Source: Scytalidium lignicola (lineage: Eukaryota > Ascomycota > Leotiomycetes). Taken from it: 64,000 nucleotides of DNA. The translations under genes and the position numbers were made by a program. This document shows, piece by piece, positions 1 through 11,140 of this stretch; the stretch's first letter is position 1; each line of letters begins with the position of its first letter. Location: assembly GCA_002812745.2 (NCBI GenBank), contig NCSJ02000155.1, positions 1 to 64,000 of the forward strand. The letters run 5' to 3'. The notes under the pieces were generated by a model, which ran no database searches, was not told the origin of the DNA, and saw only the letters and a list, made by a program, of their open reading frames with translations.

Positions 1-319
1 AATTAAAATTACTAGTAATAGTTAAGATATATCTTGTTTTCTATGTTTTACTTCTTGAACTAACACTTGAAAATGCTTAAACTTTAATGTTAGAAGAAGT
101 TGATCTGGAAAGAGAATATGAAGTTGAGAAAATCATTAGTTATAGGATGTATTATAGGAAATTATAATACTTGGTTAAATGGATAGGATATCCAAAGAAT
201 AAGAATGGATAGGAATTTACTTTTAATCTCATAAGTTATAAAGAGTTACTAAAAGTATATCATTGAAATTATCCTAGAATAGATTTTCAGATGATAGAAT
301 TGCAAGGTTGGAGAAGAAA

Positions 320-560
320 AGGTTAACAGTAGAGGAAGAAGCCTTGCTTGTACAAGTAGAACATAACTCTTCAGACAGTTTCTCTTGCCTCTTTTTCTCT
401 TCTGTAGTGTTGAGTTTGTCTAAATATTTTAGGCTATACTAGGCCATCTTATTCTTTTGTCGTTGAAGAAGAGCTTGTTGCTTTTGTAAACGAAGGATTT
501 TGGCCATAGCTTCTTCTTCTTTTACTTATAGTCTGTCCATGGATTTTTCTAAAGACTTCT
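320..560 (-). pseudogene. Degraded coiled-coil-like frame, probably TE-derived
   Basis: On the minus strand a frame with two in-frame stops reads EEEAMAKILRLQKQQALLQR and then a Leu/Glu/Lys-rich stretch. This resembles the coiled-coil tails common in fungal transposon-encoded proteins, but I cannot assign a family. It lies inside the 3' part of the gypsy relic in reverse orientation, so it may be a nested insertion or an antisense coincidence. Confidence 0.3.
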
Positions 561-903
561 AGTCTTGAGAACAAGGAATGTTCTTATCCTAAGAATTGGA
601 GGACATGTTGTAAGAACGTTTTGTGTGTATACACTCAGAATACCTCAAGGACTTCGAGAGGTTTACAACGCACTTTCGATTCTCCTTAGAATAATAAGAA
701 CAAGGATCCATATTATCGTTAGTATCCTCAATAGTCAAAGTGAGAATGACTCTCTCTCTTTTCTTTCTCTCAAGATCAGAAGGAAAGAAAGGGCAAGAAC
801 ACTTTGGGGGCATGTTGAAGAAAAGAAAGGATTAACAAACGAACAAAATAATTCATGACGATGAGTTAAGCGTCGGGATGATGCTAGTGCAGAAAGGGGA
901 TAA

Positions 904-1245
904 TGTTACAGGTTTTACTTAACAAGCTGATTGGTGTAGGCCTGAGGCTTAGTACACGGAGGGTGTACATAGAGAACCTAACAATCAAGGGTCACGTGAT
1001 GGAGTCCTGGGATCCTTAAGGGACTCTAGAGGACTCCAAGGACTCCAAGCGGTCCAGCAGGATTTCATTATCTATATAAGCACACTGTAAGAACATGAGA
1101 GTAGACTCCTCGTGTTCAACCTAAATACATTACTGTATCCTACCTTCAACCTAGTAACCTGCTTATGTGTCACACGTTTCCGTTGTCCCTGAACATCTAC
1201 CTTACCCTTGCTATCCAGTGACCTGGATAGCGTAGTTTTGTAACA
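904..1245 (+). repeat. Probable 3' LTR of the gypsy relic
   Basis: The segment begins TGTTAC and ends GTAACA, the usual terminal inverted motif of fungal gypsy LTRs. It is preceded by the purine tract AGAAAGGGGATAA and contains a TATA-like box (TATATAAG, about 1073-1080). The 342-bp length is normal for the class. The right boundary rests on the terminal motif only. No second copy lies in the window for comparison, and the flanking 5-mers (GATAA and CAATA) do not match, as expected when the left LTR is not visible. Confidence 0.6.
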
Positions 1246-1431
1246 CAATATGTACAAAGTTGTTAAGTAGTTGTTATAATTATAACTAACTAGCTTACCC
1301 TCTTACCTCTTGTTGTCTCTTAAAAGGAGTTAGCAGAGTTAATTAAGCTTAAATTGAAGTTGTCCAAGCTATTGTTAGAGTTGACTTTTATAACTGTTAA
1401 GCTTCTTCTTAAAATTAATATATTGTTATAC

Positions 1432-1536
1432 TGTTAGGAACGCTATATATAGTAGAATAGCTATTAGCGATGTGATCGCTAATAATCTGCCTTTTTTAGG
1501 CGAGTGGTAAAGCTATTCGATTACTCGTTCCTAACA
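1432..1536. mobile_element. 105-bp palindromic element with 5-bp target duplication
   Basis: The element starts TGTTAGGAACG and ends CGTTCCTAACA (11-bp terminal inverted repeats). It is flanked on both sides by TATAC (1427-1431 and 1537-1541), a perfect 5-bp target-site duplication. Inside are two more nested inverted repeats: GAATAGCT (1455-1462) with AGCTATTC (1511-1518), and ATTAGCGA (1463-1470) with TCGCTAAT (1476-1483). TG...CA ends with a 5-bp duplication fit a very small solo LTR, while the nested palindromes fit a foldback MITE. Unlike its surroundings it shows little decay. Confidence 0.7.
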
Positions 1537-3724
1537 TATACATTATTATTACTCTTATTCTAAGTGTAAACAAGGTTATAAACTAACTCTTAAGCCTTTT
1601 ACTTATAATTACTTAACCTTTTGCTCAGCTAAGCCTTAAGCTTAAGCTAAAGCTTAAGCTTGACTAAGCAGAGGATATTGTTATTCAACAAGCTTTAAAC
1701 AAGGTTCTAAAGTATTATAAGACTTATAAGCCTCTTAATATAACTAAAAACTATAAGTTAAAATAAAGAGAATAAAAGGTAAGTCATATCTTACTTTATT
1801 ATCTTTATCCTTAAGCTTTAATTAATTAATCCCTTACCTTACAAGCATAATGCAAAAAGATAAACTTTAAGAAGAGTAGTAAATACCTTTTAGAAGACTA
1901 TGTAGATGAAGACAAGTTATTACTTTTTATTAAGAATAAAATGACTAACTATACTTTAAAACAAAAATGTTATCTTGAAGTTGAAAAGTAATAGTATAAA
2001 AGGAAAGTTAAATTACCTTTACCTTTTACCTTATTATTCAAATAAAGGAAAGGTTATGTTAAAGTTATTCTTATATTAAAAGAAGATAATGACAAATCTT
2101 ACTTTGATCTAATACTCATATACAATATAATTTAAGGTTATTATATAATTATTAACAAACTTTAAGCTTATTAAACTTTCTTAAGCTTTTATTCAACTGA
2201 TTAACCTTAGTAAATAGCTTTGATAACCTTAAAGACATTAATTACTTATAGTTAATATTAACAATGTAAAGCTGAATTTGAAGATTAAAGTATAATTATT
2301 ATCAAGGATAAATATATAACTCTTTAAATCCTTGATCTTATTTAAAAGGTTTAACAATAAAGTTTAGGTAAGAATTATATAAACTAACTATTCAGAACTT
2401 AACTTTACTTTCTCTTTAACAATTTCATACTGTTAAGACTGAGTAATCATTTGTTCATAGAATTACTAGATCTTTTTTCAATATCATTGTTAAACAAAGG
2501 CTTTAATAGTATTAACTAGTACTTAATTATAATTATAAACTAGAGTAAGACTAACTAGCATAACCATCTTAAATATAAAGTTACTTTATACTATTAAGAT
2601 CATTGTTCTTACCTTATAAATGCTTTAGTTACTTATTTCTTTTAATAATAACATTGCTTAAAAGAGTTATTTTCTTACTTTTGTACAAGTTAAGACTAAT
2701 ACAATATTAAAGTTCTAAAGAAGGATAATACTTATTTAACTAAATCCTTAAGTAATAATATTATATTATCTTAGACTTGATAGTTATATGTTAAAACAAG
2801 CATTAAAAGCTTAAAAATAACATATGTTAAGTATGTTTTAAAAGCTTGACTAATTAAATTAAATAAGGTTTTAAAAGACTAAATCTACTATAGTAACTAT
2901 TAGAATATTAATCAAATGACTAGTTATTATTTAATTACTTTACTATATATATTCATATATAATATTGTTGATTTTGACCTAGAATAAGCATTAAGTTACT
3001 TTTTACTATAAGAAATCATATAACCCTTATCCTTTCTTTTAAGCTGGATTTAGCCTGATATTAATTGTTAATAAGTAGTTTATATGGAGAAGTTAAACAT
3101 TATAGAATAAGTAAAGCCAAATCTAGTAATTAAAAGGTTTTTGAAGCTTATACAAAGGTTATAATCTATATTCTTATAAGTATATATAAATTAACTTGTT
3201 AACAAGTTGTAAAAGCATTTGTTAACTACTTGTAAAGTTAAAGTTAAAAGTTAATATTTTATATATAGAATTTAATACTCTAGTATATAGAATTCTTAAA
3301 ACATCTTATATTTAAAGACTTTGTCTTTTAGACTTTTGAATATAAAGTGTTTGAGCTTAAAGTTAAAAAGGCCTTTACTATAATTATAAAGCAAGACCCT
3401 TATACTATTGCTATTCAAAAGGCTATTCTTGTTGTTAATGACTACTTGCAAATAATAACAAGTGTTATCCAGAATAGCCAAGTTACTTATGCCCAAGCCT
3501 TTTACTTGTTGGAGAAGCTTCTTACCACTTGAATTAAGCAAAGAATAAAAAGAATTGTAAGTACTCTTAATGAGTTTATTAAAGGCAGTTTCCACTTTAT
3601 GCTCAAAGGCTACTAGGTAGCTTTTATGACAAGAGCCTTCTCCTTGCTCAACAAGCTTGTTATACTACTTGTTATAGCCCTGGCAAAGGCTGTTGAAGTG
3701 CTATTGTCACAGTATTACATGTTC
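1537..3724. other. AT-rich gene-poor tract
   Basis: The tract is strongly A/T-rich, dominated by TTAA, TATA and CTTAAG words, with stops in all frames. I see no gene, no rRNA or tRNA, and no clear repeat boundary. It is best explained as transposon sequence decayed by RIP-type mutation. A short open stretch at 3347-3532 (61 codons) is less AT-rich and leads toward the Crypton-like relic that follows, so it may belong to the same dead element. Confidence 0.6.
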
Positions 3725-4030
3725 TGAACCATCTAGACTATCCTTGAGCTCTGGCAGGAGTGGACCGTAGGACTACAAGGACAGTTGTCAATCGAGAAGC
3801 TGGACAAGCTGTACAGCTTACATTGGCATTCAAGGCTTATAACAGCTTCTGAGCGTCAGTTTTACTCCCAAAGGAAGACCCTTATTATAGAGATTCAACG
3901 GCTGGCCAGCATGATCAAGGCTCCTCCTGATGAAAAGGCGTACAATACGGTGGTATTACAGCTGGAAAGTGAGCGTAAACAAGCTAGAACATCATTAAGC
4001 AAAGTTATAAATGCTTTAAAAAGGGTATAA
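3725..4030 (+). pseudogene. GCR1_C-like domain relic (Crypton-type element)
   Basis: Translation through 3740-4030 gives ELWQEWTVGLQGQLSIEKL and then RQFYSQRKTLIIEIQRLA. This matches the pattern of the GCR1_C DNA-binding domain (WxEWxxGlxGxpSieeL...fyxRRkxiixeI), known from the C-terminus of fungal Crypton-like tyrosine-recombinase elements and from Gcr1-type regulators. A TAG stops the frame just upstream (about 3737), and the recombinase part is not recognisable in the AT-rich DNA before it. The family assignment is from memory of the motif, so confidence is moderate. Confidence 0.45.
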
Positions 4031-5217
4031 TGTAATTGTAGCTTCTAGAAGTAGATCTATACATATGTAGACATTTCAAGGATCAATTAAGCTTAGCTTA
4101 ATTCATTTGGCCAATTAGAAGCTGTTGTGCAAAGCTGTAAAGTAAGATATAAGCCAAATAAACGTTACATTGCAAGCCAAGTACTTGAAATTAGGCTTGA
4201 CGTTGTCATGCATTCAACTTTACTGTGAATTACTTCAAAATTGGATGCAAGTTAAGCCATAGCCTTGACAATAAGCTACTTCAATATCAGACGTTTTCAT
4301 GGCACGGTTGTAGAGTAATGCGATCCGGAAGCTGGACCTGCGCCAAAATCGTGATGTCCCAGGGGAGTTACCGATATCACGCTGTAACTCGGTTATCGCC
4401 CACCCAAAGTGCCCTCATACATCCTTCTGATGTATTTTATGTAAGCCCCTACCCCGTCTAACCGACACCCATTTTACATACAAATTTGTGATTTTTAGAC
4501 TTAAATAACTCTACGAACATATAATTAATTGACTTGATTTTTTAAATACAAATAGTTTTAGTATAAATATTTTGAATTATCTAATACAAATTTAGTATAC
4601 AATTGTTGATTCTTTGTAGTAATCATTCAAAAAAAAAAAGTCGAATTTACCGCAAAAATGACCCCCTTGCAATTTTAATAATAATAATAAATATGACATA
4701 AGGGAAATTGGTTGGCGCTTGAGGTGGTGGCTAGGAAAAGGTTGAGCTTTATTGCGAATTTGAAAAGAGTGGATTTGGTGTCTAGGCTGAGGGCAAGGGG
4801 TAAGGTAATGGGGTAACACGTTTCAAAGGATGTGAGCTACCGCTGATAATTAGAGACCAAGCTCAGCGATGGCGCTTAATTGCCTTCTAACAGACAACTT
4901 GGTTTTTAATAAAATGGACATCAATGACCATTTCCTCTGCCCATCGACAAACCTATCTTTCCCGATCAATAAGATACCGTTTGCATATAGAAATCTAAAA
5001 TGAGACAGAGGGTCATTTAAATCCTAACAACATGAGATTTACAGATAATTGTCACCCTAACATTTATAGTCACACCATAGATGTTGTAAAGGTTATAAGT
5101 AAATTCAGGAATGCTAGCCGACCAGTGCTTATCTCTACTACCTATATATATTACGACTTTCAAATATCAAACTTTTCATCCCGACCAAAAACTAATAGAA
5201 TCCGGGCCCGGCTTTTC
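4031..5217. other. Intergenic, no gene seen
   Basis: The stretch is A/T-rich at 4480-4700, with an A11 run at about 4631. The short open frames in it show no known motif, and I see no RNA gene. The last part lies downstream of the HET-domain gene, which is transcribed toward it, and probably holds that gene's 3' UTR. Confidence 0.5.
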
Positions 5218-6444
5218 TCACGCTGGGCAGTCGCTCACAAAGTGATCATAACTATTGCCTAGAAATTCAATTATTGTAAATTTAGGTCAATTCACTAGAG
5301 GCCAGTGGTTACTTACATCTGTAACAGTGAGGCTCATTAGCATAATGACCATATTTACCGCCTAACGATGTCAGTAAGGATCAAACACACAAAAATATCT
5401 GAATATGTACATTTGTAGCAATGATCATCACTAGCATAATGGCCATAGTTGCCACCTGATGGTGTCAGTAAGGATCAAATACATAAGATCTCTGGAAATT
5501 TACATCTGTAGCAATGGAGATCATAGGCATAGTGGCCGAGTCCACCACCTAGTGATTACAGTTAGCTCGACCCACATTATTCTTTATCAGATACCAGGGT
5601 ACAAACACTTAAAACAGGTAACACTGCGTGAACCTTTTTCTCTGTATTGTGGCCGGTTATGTTGCCTTGTGGAGAGCTCTGGCGATAGAGCCCGCGGCTT
5701 AACCCTAGAAGGCTCTTGGATCTCCTTCTGAAGCCGAGCCAATGCCTTCTCCCGTCCTTCCCCATATATAAGCGGCATATGGACGTCGAAAATTCCCAGC
5801 AGAGAGTAAGCTGAGTCTTCGTCACGTTTCGTGTGCCGGTTTTTTGCCCATGACATCCGGTCATCAACGCTAAATTTAGCTAGGGGATACCCTTGCAGAG
5901 CTCGAACGCTGATTCCTGTGATCTGTTGAATCTCTCGTACCATTGCCATTTTATTGCCAAGGCAGTGGCCTTCCCTAGAGAAAAATTCAACAGTCTTCGG
6001 CGCAACCAGCTCTTGCAGTGTCCAGCCCCGGGTAAACCATTTGCTGTCTCGAAAGGCTGCCCTTGTTTGCCAAACGGACTGGCCATTTCGATCCAAGTTA
6101 CTGCCTGAAACATCTGATAGAAATACGTAGCATTTGGCTGCATTAAGATACCAGCGAAACATGGAGTTTATGGCCTCCGTTAGCTCTGCGCTACTGGATT
6201 TGTCAATGCAGCAAGTGTCCACCCAGAAGAATAGTAAACCATCTTTTGAAGCTTGCTCTCCACAGAAGCAGATCTTGCGGTAGCCAGCTTTAGTTTTTCC
6301 CGTCTTATCCATCAAATCTTTGAAGGTAACTTCCTCATGATCCAGTCCCCAAGTATGTGATAAAATTGCGTATCTGGGAATATCATTGCCAACAAACTCG
6401 ACGAGGCTGAACTCACCATCGCTTTTGAGCCGCAAGAGACGCAT
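5218..6444 (-). CDS. HET-domain protein with C-terminal zinc-knuckle array
   Basis: This is a heterokaryon-incompatibility (HET) protein, a family that triggers cell death when unlike fungi fuse. It shows all HET blocks: MRLL start, YAILSHTWG, FFWVDTCCIDK, WFTRGWTLQELVAP, and the region ending MPLIYGEG. I join five exons: 5607-6444, 5504-5548, 5411-5455, 5317-5361 and 5218-5258, about 337 residues. After the HET domain the protein runs into a chain CFKCGGLGH, CYRCGNYGH, CYKCGKYGH, CYRCNSYDHFVSDC. The last is a perfect CX2CX4HX4C zinc knuckle; the first three lack Cys at the usual fourth position. Each mini-exon is 45 nt, phase 1 on both sides, with GT...CTRAC/CTAAC...AG introns of 48-58 nt. 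Without splicing, translation would stop at 5587. The usual ankyrin, WD40 or NACHT tails are absent. Confidence 0.85.
5317..5548 (-). repeat. Tandem exon-intron duplication inside the HET gene
   Basis: Two and a half copies of a 93/94-bp unit lie head to tail: 5456-5548, 5362-5455, and exon only at 5317-5361. Each unit is a 45-nt knuckle exon plus its own 48/49-nt intron. The two repeated introns share TTGATCCTTACTGACA, which includes the branch site, so exon and intron were copied together. Because every exon is 45 nt with matching phase, copies can be gained, lost or skipped without a frameshift. Confidence 0.85.
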
Positions 6445-8209
6445 GGCGAGAAAATAATGTTAGAGATGTCTGACTTAGATAATGGCGTCAAAAGATGTAG
6501 ATAGGATGCGTACGGGCTTCGAACCGTTGAAGAGCAGCGATGGTGCTAGTCGATGCTAGTTCATGAAAGGGCAGTTAATTATGAAGGACTCATCAGATGT
6601 GTCGCGTTAGACGATCTTGCAGAGCTGCTTCGATCCTGAGCCAAGCCCCGAGCCTGGTACGCCTACGAGCCAGCCTGAGGAAGCCCAAGGGTCCTCTTCT
6701 GGCTCCCTCAAGAATCGGCTACAGTTTCCATATCGTCAACGTATGGAATTTTACGAGTACCTAGTTGTCTACAACAGCCTGGCCTCCTTAGACTTCGTGA
6801 TGGCATCCGTTCCCGCTATTCAAGGGTCCTTGTCGGGGCTGGTCCGCATCCTCCGTGGAAACAAGAGGCGTGGCGGGCCCGAGGATCTACCGAGATGTAA
6901 CTTGGCTCCCTTTAGTATCAATACATTTGCGTTGGTCCAGGCTAGCCTTGAGCAAGATGTCAGCGTTATCCTTCATTTTCCAGGATCTTTGCTAACAACG
7001 AGGCAGCATCAAAATGCTACCAGGAAATGATTTATTGTAATCATCGATGATTAGCAGTAGGGTGGTCGACAATGCTGAGTAGAATTAGTTGATCATGACT
7101 TCTACTTGAGGAGAGCTTATCTCTATCCGTTGGATGAATCAGTCTCCAGAGATTCCTCTTCTGCCGAAGCAAATTGATTGTATAAAAGAAAATCACGTAG
7201 AGATCCTTTTGGGAAGGAAGAGAAAGGGGGATTGCAAAGAATAGCGATATCAGGAATTAAAGTAATAACAGTGAAAAAGACATAAGTTTGAGGAGATAAA
7301 ACCAGATTGAATGAGTGATAGAGGAAAGGAATCCACAGCTTGATAAGTTAGAAGCTACTGTTAAGATGCTTATAGATCGAAGCTGCTATGCTATTTATTT
7401 TACACTGGGGTTTTTCTAGCTAACCGTTTGTGCTTTCAATCTATTTATAATCACTGGGAAACTGTAAGTGTTCGTTTTCAGATGTTGTTGAAGCTTTGTG
7501 ATAATATTAATGAATTATTCTTAGTAAGAATAGCTAGATTGGCCAACGGTTCAAACGGTCCAAAGGGTCTCGGCCAGACCGGACTGTAAAAAAAAGGTCC
7601 ACAGTCCCAAGCTTTGGGGCCATTACGCTAGTTTACGGTCCTGTACGGCGATTCTAAGAATAGCTGAAAATTCATGTTGCTGGCAATATTAAACAAGATA
7701 TCTTAAGTAATCAGTTCGACTTAGGAAGCTATTAAAAAAATGCTAGTTGCAGGAATATGTCTTATTATTGTATTAGAAGACCAAATAGTTCGGGTTCTGG
7801 TGCTGAAATTGAATGTGCTCCAAGTTTTATTATGCGGCGACTACTCTGGCCTGAAGCATGAATAACGCAAGTTTTTAGAGGGTAAGCTAGGTGGTTGTGT
7901 TAAAACTTACATAATAGTACTAATTCCTACTAAGTTAAATTAGATTTAATACTCTGAACTAGGAATTGTACTTTGATAAACCGAGGTTACTCAACGTAAG
8001 CCTAGGGAAATCCCGGAATACTGTTTACACCTTAAATTGTATTGTAACTATATGCTGATTAACTCAATTCTACTGTCTCTGAGTAACATGTGCCTATTGC
8101 CACCTCTAACATATACCTACTGCTGGAAAAGGGGTCTATCTTGCTCTTAAAAGCGAGTATTGCTCTTCAGATTTGTAGTAGAATAACTATTACACTATAG
8201 CCTTTTATC
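6445..8209. other. Intergenic with one doubtful frame
   Basis: This 1.8-kb stretch starts with the promoter of the HET gene. Apart from the doubtful frame at 6743-7030 I see no gene. At 7540-7650 there is a G/C-rich patch of GGTCC/GGACC words (ACGGTCCAAAGGGTCTCGG and similar), which resembles debris of a small repeat, but no clear terminal repeats could be defined. Confidence 0.4.
6743..7030 (+). CDS. Doubtful hypothetical frame
   Basis: An open frame runs from 6617 to the TGA at 7030, but its first ATG is at 6743 (MEFYEYLVVYNSLASLDF...), leaving 95 residues. The composition is more G/C-rich and less stop-prone than the surroundings, which is why I list it. The region upstream of the ATG in the same frame is Pro/Glu/Ser-rich. 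No domain, signal peptide or membrane span is recognisable. It could be an exon of a degraded gene or a chance frame. Confidence 0.2.
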   Translation: MEFYEYLVVYNSLASLDFVMASVPAIQGSLSGLVRILRGNKRRGGPEDLPRCNLAPFSINTFALVQASLEQDVSVILHFPGSLLTTRQHQNATRK

Positions 8210-9038
8210 CTATCGACTGGCAGCAATCGCAGCCTCCTTATCGGCGGCCAACATCCTCTGTATGGCTGGCCGATTCACGCAGCGGTCCCACCAAGCACTC
8301 ACAGCTTCGCGACTGAGGATGATATCTCCGTACCCGCATGCGAAAAGTCTTTGGATCAGCGGAATGTAGTAGATATCTATGAGAGTGAATTCATTTCCAG
8401 CCATGTAGTCTTTGTGGTGCAAGAGACGTTCTGCAATGTCGAAAAACATCTCGACCAACCGCAGTGCATCGGAGACAACGGCGTCATCGGGAGGCAGCCC
8501 TATGAATCTTTTGGCAAATTTCTCGAATGCGATTCTACCTGCCGGCTCTGCGAAGTAGCACATTTCTGCGCACTGCGCCTGGTCGAACAGCACCGCAGCT
8601 TCAATGTCGGAGTCAGGGGGTAGAAGTGGAAAGGAGTACTTCGTTGCGAGGTATTTGCAGATTGCGCGACTCTCGTAGAGAGTGAACCCCTCGGCGGAAA
8701 TTATCACGGGTATTTTCCCCCAAGGGTGACGTTTCTTGTGTTCTGTGGACTGGGTGCAACGGCGTTAGCTCCCACGAGAATCGAACGTTGCAGGCAGGGG
8801 AACAAATATTTGATGAGTAGTGAGAAGAAACATTGAGGCTCGAGACAATATACAATCTGCTCACGCAAGGAGAAGCCGCATCGTCTACCAAGAGAAACGG
8901 GTCAACCACCTTTTGCTCCCCCTTTTGAAGATTGAGAAGCACGAGTTCGTAATCCGTAAAGCCACCTTCGGCGAGAGTCAGGCGGACACGATCGGTGTTG
9001 GTCGAACCGCGAGAGCCATACAGAGTAAAAGCTGGCAT
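8210..9038 (-). CDS. Glutathione S-transferase
   Basis: This is a cytosolic GST (222 residues) that conjugates glutathione to electrophiles. Exon 1 (8910-9038) encodes the thioredoxin fold start MPAFTLYGSRGSTNTDRVRL. Exon 2 (8210-8749) continues HPWGKIPVI, the cis-Pro loop, then the glutathione-binding LYESRAICKYLATKY, then the helical C-terminal domain with the N-capping region FTLIDIYYIPL. The intron is 160 nt, with donor GTGGTT, a GCTAAC branch and acceptor CACCCAG. Both parts are in phase, giving KGEQKSTEHKKRHPWGK at the join. The layout resembles phi-type GSTs. It is divergent from a Zn2Cys6 regulator, suggesting a detoxification or secondary-metabolism neighbourhood. Confidence 0.9.
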
Positions 9039-9517
9039 TTTCGAGCTGTACAGTAGTTTCGACGCGAATCTCGGGCTATTTGGGAGCCTCGACATTGTGT
9101 AAGTCCACATTTCGAGAGGGATCGGGCCAGCCACTCGTTATATAGGCCGAAGACATCTCGCCGAGAGCAGGAACCAGCGGTATCTCCAGAGCTTGGATGT
9201 TTTCACTTCTATGGAGACAACTGGGATCCAGAACAAGCCAACTAACCTCGGCGTGTGCTGGATGAGGCCCTTCTTCCAACAGTATTTATATATGATTGGT
9301 GGGTTCGCTTTCGCTACCCAATCGAGCTAGCGCCGACCTCGTGCCTCAACTACCACAGTTACGTCTGTATTTAAAGTGAGTCCAACTCGTCTTCCTCATG
9401 GTCACGGTGATGAATCGTGCTGCATCATTTGATTCGTCTGCTCGGATTTCTTGCTTGCTACAGTATGATTCTTCCTCTCGTCTGAAGGGTGTTGCGCGGC
9501 AAGCGTGAATGTGAACG
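9039..9517. promoter_or_regulatory. Divergent promoter between GST and regulator
   Basis: This 479-bp region separates two genes that point away from each other. A TATA-like word (TATTTATATATG) lies near 9284-9295. The short frames in it look like chance. Shared control of the GST and the regulator is an inference from the layout. Confidence 0.5.
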
Positions 9518-10886
9518 ATGGCCGGAAGCGTTGTCGCCCGCAAACGGAACATTCAATGTAGAACCAAGGTGAAAACTGGTTGTGCAACCTGCAGGTCAGT
9601 CATAGCAGACAGATCCCTTTGCCGGTCTACACCCCAAGACTGTAAATTGGGACGGGAGGTCAGCGCTGCAGTAATTGTGCTCAATCAACAATAGAATTAG
9701 GAAGGTCAAATGCGACGAGAAGAAGCCGTTTTGCCAAAAATGTGTCACCACTGGTCGTACTTGCGACGGCTACGAGTCACCCTTTAGATTCTTTCCCAGC
9801 CAACCCATCAACAGCGCTCATGCTGGCGGCATCAAGTCAGACGTTGGTTTACAACCCATCCGGCCCACCTTCATTGAGATCGCCCCTCAGGACATCGACC
9901 TTCTCAATCGTTACTTCTCAACCAAAACCATGTTCGACGTGAAGCTGAGCTGTGACGAAGAAGCCAGGCAAGTCCTCCAAGCCAGCTTGACTGATCCGGC
10001 TATACGACACGCAGTCTCATCTCTCCGAGCTCTTCGGGAAGATCTCGAGACGTCCGGAGACGGTCCCGTGTCTGCCGCCCAGCAGACCCCGAGCTATTAC
10101 TATGGCCTCCAGCAATACAGTATGGCTTTGAGGGGTCTTGCGTCTAAATTGTCATCTCCAAGCTCCAACGAGTTGAAGTCGGCATTACTTTGCTGTCAGA
10201 TCCTCATCAGCATTGAGCAAGTGCGGAAGAATTTCGCTGCTATGGCCCAGCATATCATTCAAGGACTCAGGATCATGCACGAGTACCGCGCAAGGCCAAA
10301 TATTGTCGCCGCGAACAAATTGGTGCCAGCTCACCATGACCAACTACCCCTCCTGGATGTTTTCATCATTAAGCTGTTTGCTGCACCATGTAAATTTGCG
10401 GATCCTCCAGCAACAGCAGACGTAAGCGGGACGACGTTGTCTGCGTGTTTGATTTCACCTCATCAACAGCCTGTTGCATCTCGCGATCTTCGCACGATTG
10501 CACCCGACATGCGGACAGAGCTTACAAGGATCGCTGCGTCGACGCTTGAATTCCTCGACAAAGTGTCGCAAGTCGAATCGGTAGGAATCGCTCTTCAACT
10601 ACTATCCGAGAAAGCATCTCTGCTGGACTCGTTAGAATCGTGGCTCGTTGATCTTGAACTTGTTCGAACGAAGATCGGGTCCCTTGGCGCTGAGCCTATT
10701 TCGGTGTCTTTCTTGCGCTTCTTCCATCTAATCCTAAAAATCGTTCTCTTGGGGACACTAAACTCCTCACCAGATCTTTATGCCGAGCTGCGGACTGAGA
10801 ACGACCGATTGCAAGGCATAGCCAACACCGTGGGCGAAAGAGTCAGGGCTTATAGAATGTGCAGTGGGACTAGTAGTTTAAGGTAG
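9518..10886 (+). CDS. Zn2Cys6 transcription factor (AtnN-like)
   Basis: This is a fungal binuclear-zinc regulator of about 422 residues. Exon 1 (9518-9594) encodes a basic start and TGCATC; a 100-nt intron (GTCAGT...AATAG) follows; exon 2 (9695-10886) completes the cluster. The spliced motif is CATCRIRKVKCDEKKPFCQKC, then VTTGRTCDGY, i.e. CX2CX6CX6CX2CX6C. The rest is a helical effector region with YYGLQQYSMAL, ALLCCQILISIEQVR and LPLLDVFIIKLFAAPCKF. I associate these blocks with regulators such as the aspercryptin-cluster AtnN type (from memory). It likely regulates the flanking GST and the NAD(P)-binding gene; no backbone enzyme is adjacent. Confidence 0.88.
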
Positions 10887-11140
10887 AAAGAGAAGAAACG
10901 TGTGCGTGCGTAAGATTGCATGCGGCTTCCAATTGCAGTATACAGACCGAACAAACCAATTAGCAGCTGACTCTGTCTCTGAACCGGTCCCCCTCGCCGA
11001 CCATGATTGTCTGCTCTGGAGGACTGGTCAACTTCATAAATAGATCCGCAATCCTGTCACCCTTTTATAACGAAGCCTCTTCGTCTCCCCACAAGCCCAA
11101 GCAGACGAGTACTCAACAGCACCTCTCATCGTCGAAAGCC

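Larger units (their letters stand above)
1..1245 (+). mobile_element. Decayed Ty3/gypsy chromodomain retrotransposon, 3' part
   Basis: A degraded reading frame at about 96-240 shows a chromodomain: an acidic start, an EVEKII core, then a YLVKWIGYP motif. This is the C-terminal integrase chromodomain of fungal Ty3/gypsy chromoviruses. The frame is broken by TAA at 165-167 and TAG near 209, stops of the kind C-to-T decay (RIP) makes. A purine-rich tract (about 891-903) lies directly before a TG...CA-bounded LTR. The left end, with the remaining pol region, is outside the window. No intact protein remains. Confidence 0.7.

Noticed and set aside
5587..6444. HET protein ending at 5587 without introns
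   Set aside because: The first of four in-phase introns removes that stop and leads into a consistent zinc-knuckle array.
7540..7650. GGTCC/GGACC-rich patch as a possible MITE
   Set aside because: No terminal inverted repeats or target duplication could be defined.
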